A DNA stretch of 64,000 bases from Streptomonospora wellingtoniae (lineage in GTDB: Bacteria > Actinomycetota > Actinomycetes > Streptosporangiales > Streptosporangiaceae): NCBI RefSeq assembly GCF_031845375.1, contig NZ_JAVREK010000020.1, forward strand, positions 56,006 through 120,005, in the 5' to 3' direction. Below are positions 63,198 through 64,000 of this stretch, in pieces. The number at the start of each line of letters is the position of its first letter. Within the stretch, counting starts at the first letter, position 1. The notes under the pieces were generated by a model that made no database searches, was not told the origin of the DNA, and saw nothing but the letters and a program-made list of their open reading frames with translations. A program made the position numbers and the translations under genes.

Positions 63198-63866
63198 ATG
63201 AGCGACTCCGCAGGCACCAAGCGCGACCGCAACCCGGAGGGCAGGGCGCAGAACCAGCGTCCGCGCGACCGCTTCGGGCGCCCGCTGCCGCACGGCGCCG
63301 ACGGTGTGCCGCGTATCCCCGACGATGCCGAGTTCACCCCGGATGAAGGCCTGACGAAGGCGCAGCGCCTGCTGGACGAGGGCTACGCCTTCCACGCGCA
63401 CGAGGTGCTGGAGGCCGTCTGGAAGGCCGCCGGCGAGCCCGACCGGGAGTTGTGGCGGGGGCTCGCCCAGATCGCGGTCGGCCTGACCCACGCCCAGCGC
63501 GGCAACGACGTCGGCGCGGCCCGGCTGCTGCGGCGCGGCGCCGAGCGCGTGCTCCCCTACGGCCCCGAGGCTCCCGACGGGGTCGACGCGGTCGGTTCCG
63601 CCGCCTTCGCGCGGTCCGTCGCCGACCGGTTGGACGCTCTCGACCACATGGAGGGCCAGGACCGCGTCGACACGCCGGAGAACCCCAGCGAACCGGGCTC
63701 CGGCGCCGGGTCGGTGGGCCCGGCCGGCCCGGCCGGACCCGGCGGGCGGGAGACCGCGCAGAGCAGCGACGACCCGACGAGCCCTGTGGGCCCCGACATC
63801 GCCGGCGCGGCCGTGGACATCGACACCAGTGCCCTGCGGCTGCGCCGCGACGACACTGCCCGCTAG
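63198..63866 (+). CDS. DUF309 protein
   Basis: 222 aa. DEGYAFHAHEVLEAVWKAAGEPDRELWRGLAQIAVGLTHAQRGN (about residues 60-103) is the DUF309 signature, with two His in a possible metal site. The N-terminal 35 aa are basic, and the C-terminal 75 aa are disordered, Gly/Pro/Ser-rich. A GAGG site precedes the ATG. Confidence 0.87.
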   Translation: MSDSAGTKRDRNPEGRAQNQRPRDRFGRPLPHGADGVPRIPDDAEFTPDEGLTKAQRLLDEGYAFHAHEVLEAVWKAAGEPDRELWRGLAQIAVGLTHAQRGNDVGAARLLRRGAERVLPYGPEAPDGVDAVGSAAFARSVADRLDALDHMEGQDRVDTPENPSEPGSGAGSVGPAGPAGPGGRETAQSSDDPTSPVGPDIAGAAVDIDTSALRLRRDDTAR

Positions 63867-64000
63867 CACAGCACCGTTGATCTATTCCCAAAACAGCGGA
63901 GCTAGCACCTCTGACCTGGGCAAACGCACTCCATTGCGAGACGCCCACGAAATCCCGTTATCGTTCCGTGACATTCTCTGAAGTGGGTCTGGAGCGGGCC

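Noticed and set aside
63867..64000. CCGTTGATCT string near the window end as a third palindrome copy
   Set aside because: Only about 10 bases match and no opposing arm is present before the window ends.

Overview
This window is high-GC DNA from a filamentous actinomycete. A Nocardiopsaceae-like host (Nocardiopsis/Streptomonospora type) is my inference. The grounds are the strong G/C third-position bias, a bldG-type anti-anti-sigma gene with its kinase-like partner, a wblA/whiB4-type gene beside a PASTA penicillin-binding protein and a pair of ArsA-like ATPases, a large SARP/NB-ARC/TPR regulator, and an integrated actinomycete conjugative element.

Layout. 1-8500: a partial membrane protein; a three-gene operon of membrane-anchored proteins with long extracytoplasmic domains; then two tiny paralogous acidic peptides (52 and 57 aa) in front of a 1013-aa AfsR-like regulator. 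8516-22375: tRNA-Pro(CGG) used as the attachment site of a 13.8-kb AICE. A 44-bp piece of the tRNA is repeated exactly at both ends. The element carries integrase, excisionase, a Prim-Pol/DUF3987 replication operon with a short C5-methyltransferase, an FtsK-type TraB with a repeat cluster resembling a clt site, several small membrane/Spread proteins, a PycTM-like protein, a WhiB protein, a KorSA-like GntR repressor, a Nudix protein (Pif-like) and an AT-rich HNH cargo gene. Four of its minus-strand units share a stem-loop with an invariant ATAGCCGCC loop, 21-25 nt before the start codon. 22376-25440: debris of an older element at the same tRNA (a TraB/integrase deletion fusion), an orphan SUKH gene, a frameshifted IS5-type transposase and an ISAs1-type fragment.

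25600-33900: accessory metabolic and regulatory genes (HD hydrolase, SDR, DoxX, a methyltransferase/dehydrogenase/TetR operon with a clear double operator, VOC, AraC, metallophosphoesterase, YqeY). Two copies of a long palindrome lie 8 kb apart.

34000-63866: a block whose gene content matches the conserved actinobacterial region known from M. tuberculosis Rv3649-Rv3682 (my recollection, not searched): PASTA PBP, wblA/whiB4, two ArsA-like ATPases, DUF4177, RidA, Nudix, MBL hydrolase, Crp, Nth, CoA-type Nudix, MarP, BldG and partner, MrfA-type helicase, Tad pilus genes (pilin and TadE-like genes convergent with TadC/TadB/TadA/Ssd), sensor-domain protein, a degenerate Fic-like protein, acetyl-CoA synthetase, holin-like protein, alpha/beta hydrolase and a DUF309 protein. 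These genes serve cell-wall synthesis, redox and developmental control, DNA repair, surface pili and acetate activation.

Across the window several start codons lie exactly 7 nt after a TANNNT hexamer with no Shine-Dalgarno sequence, which points to leaderless transcripts.
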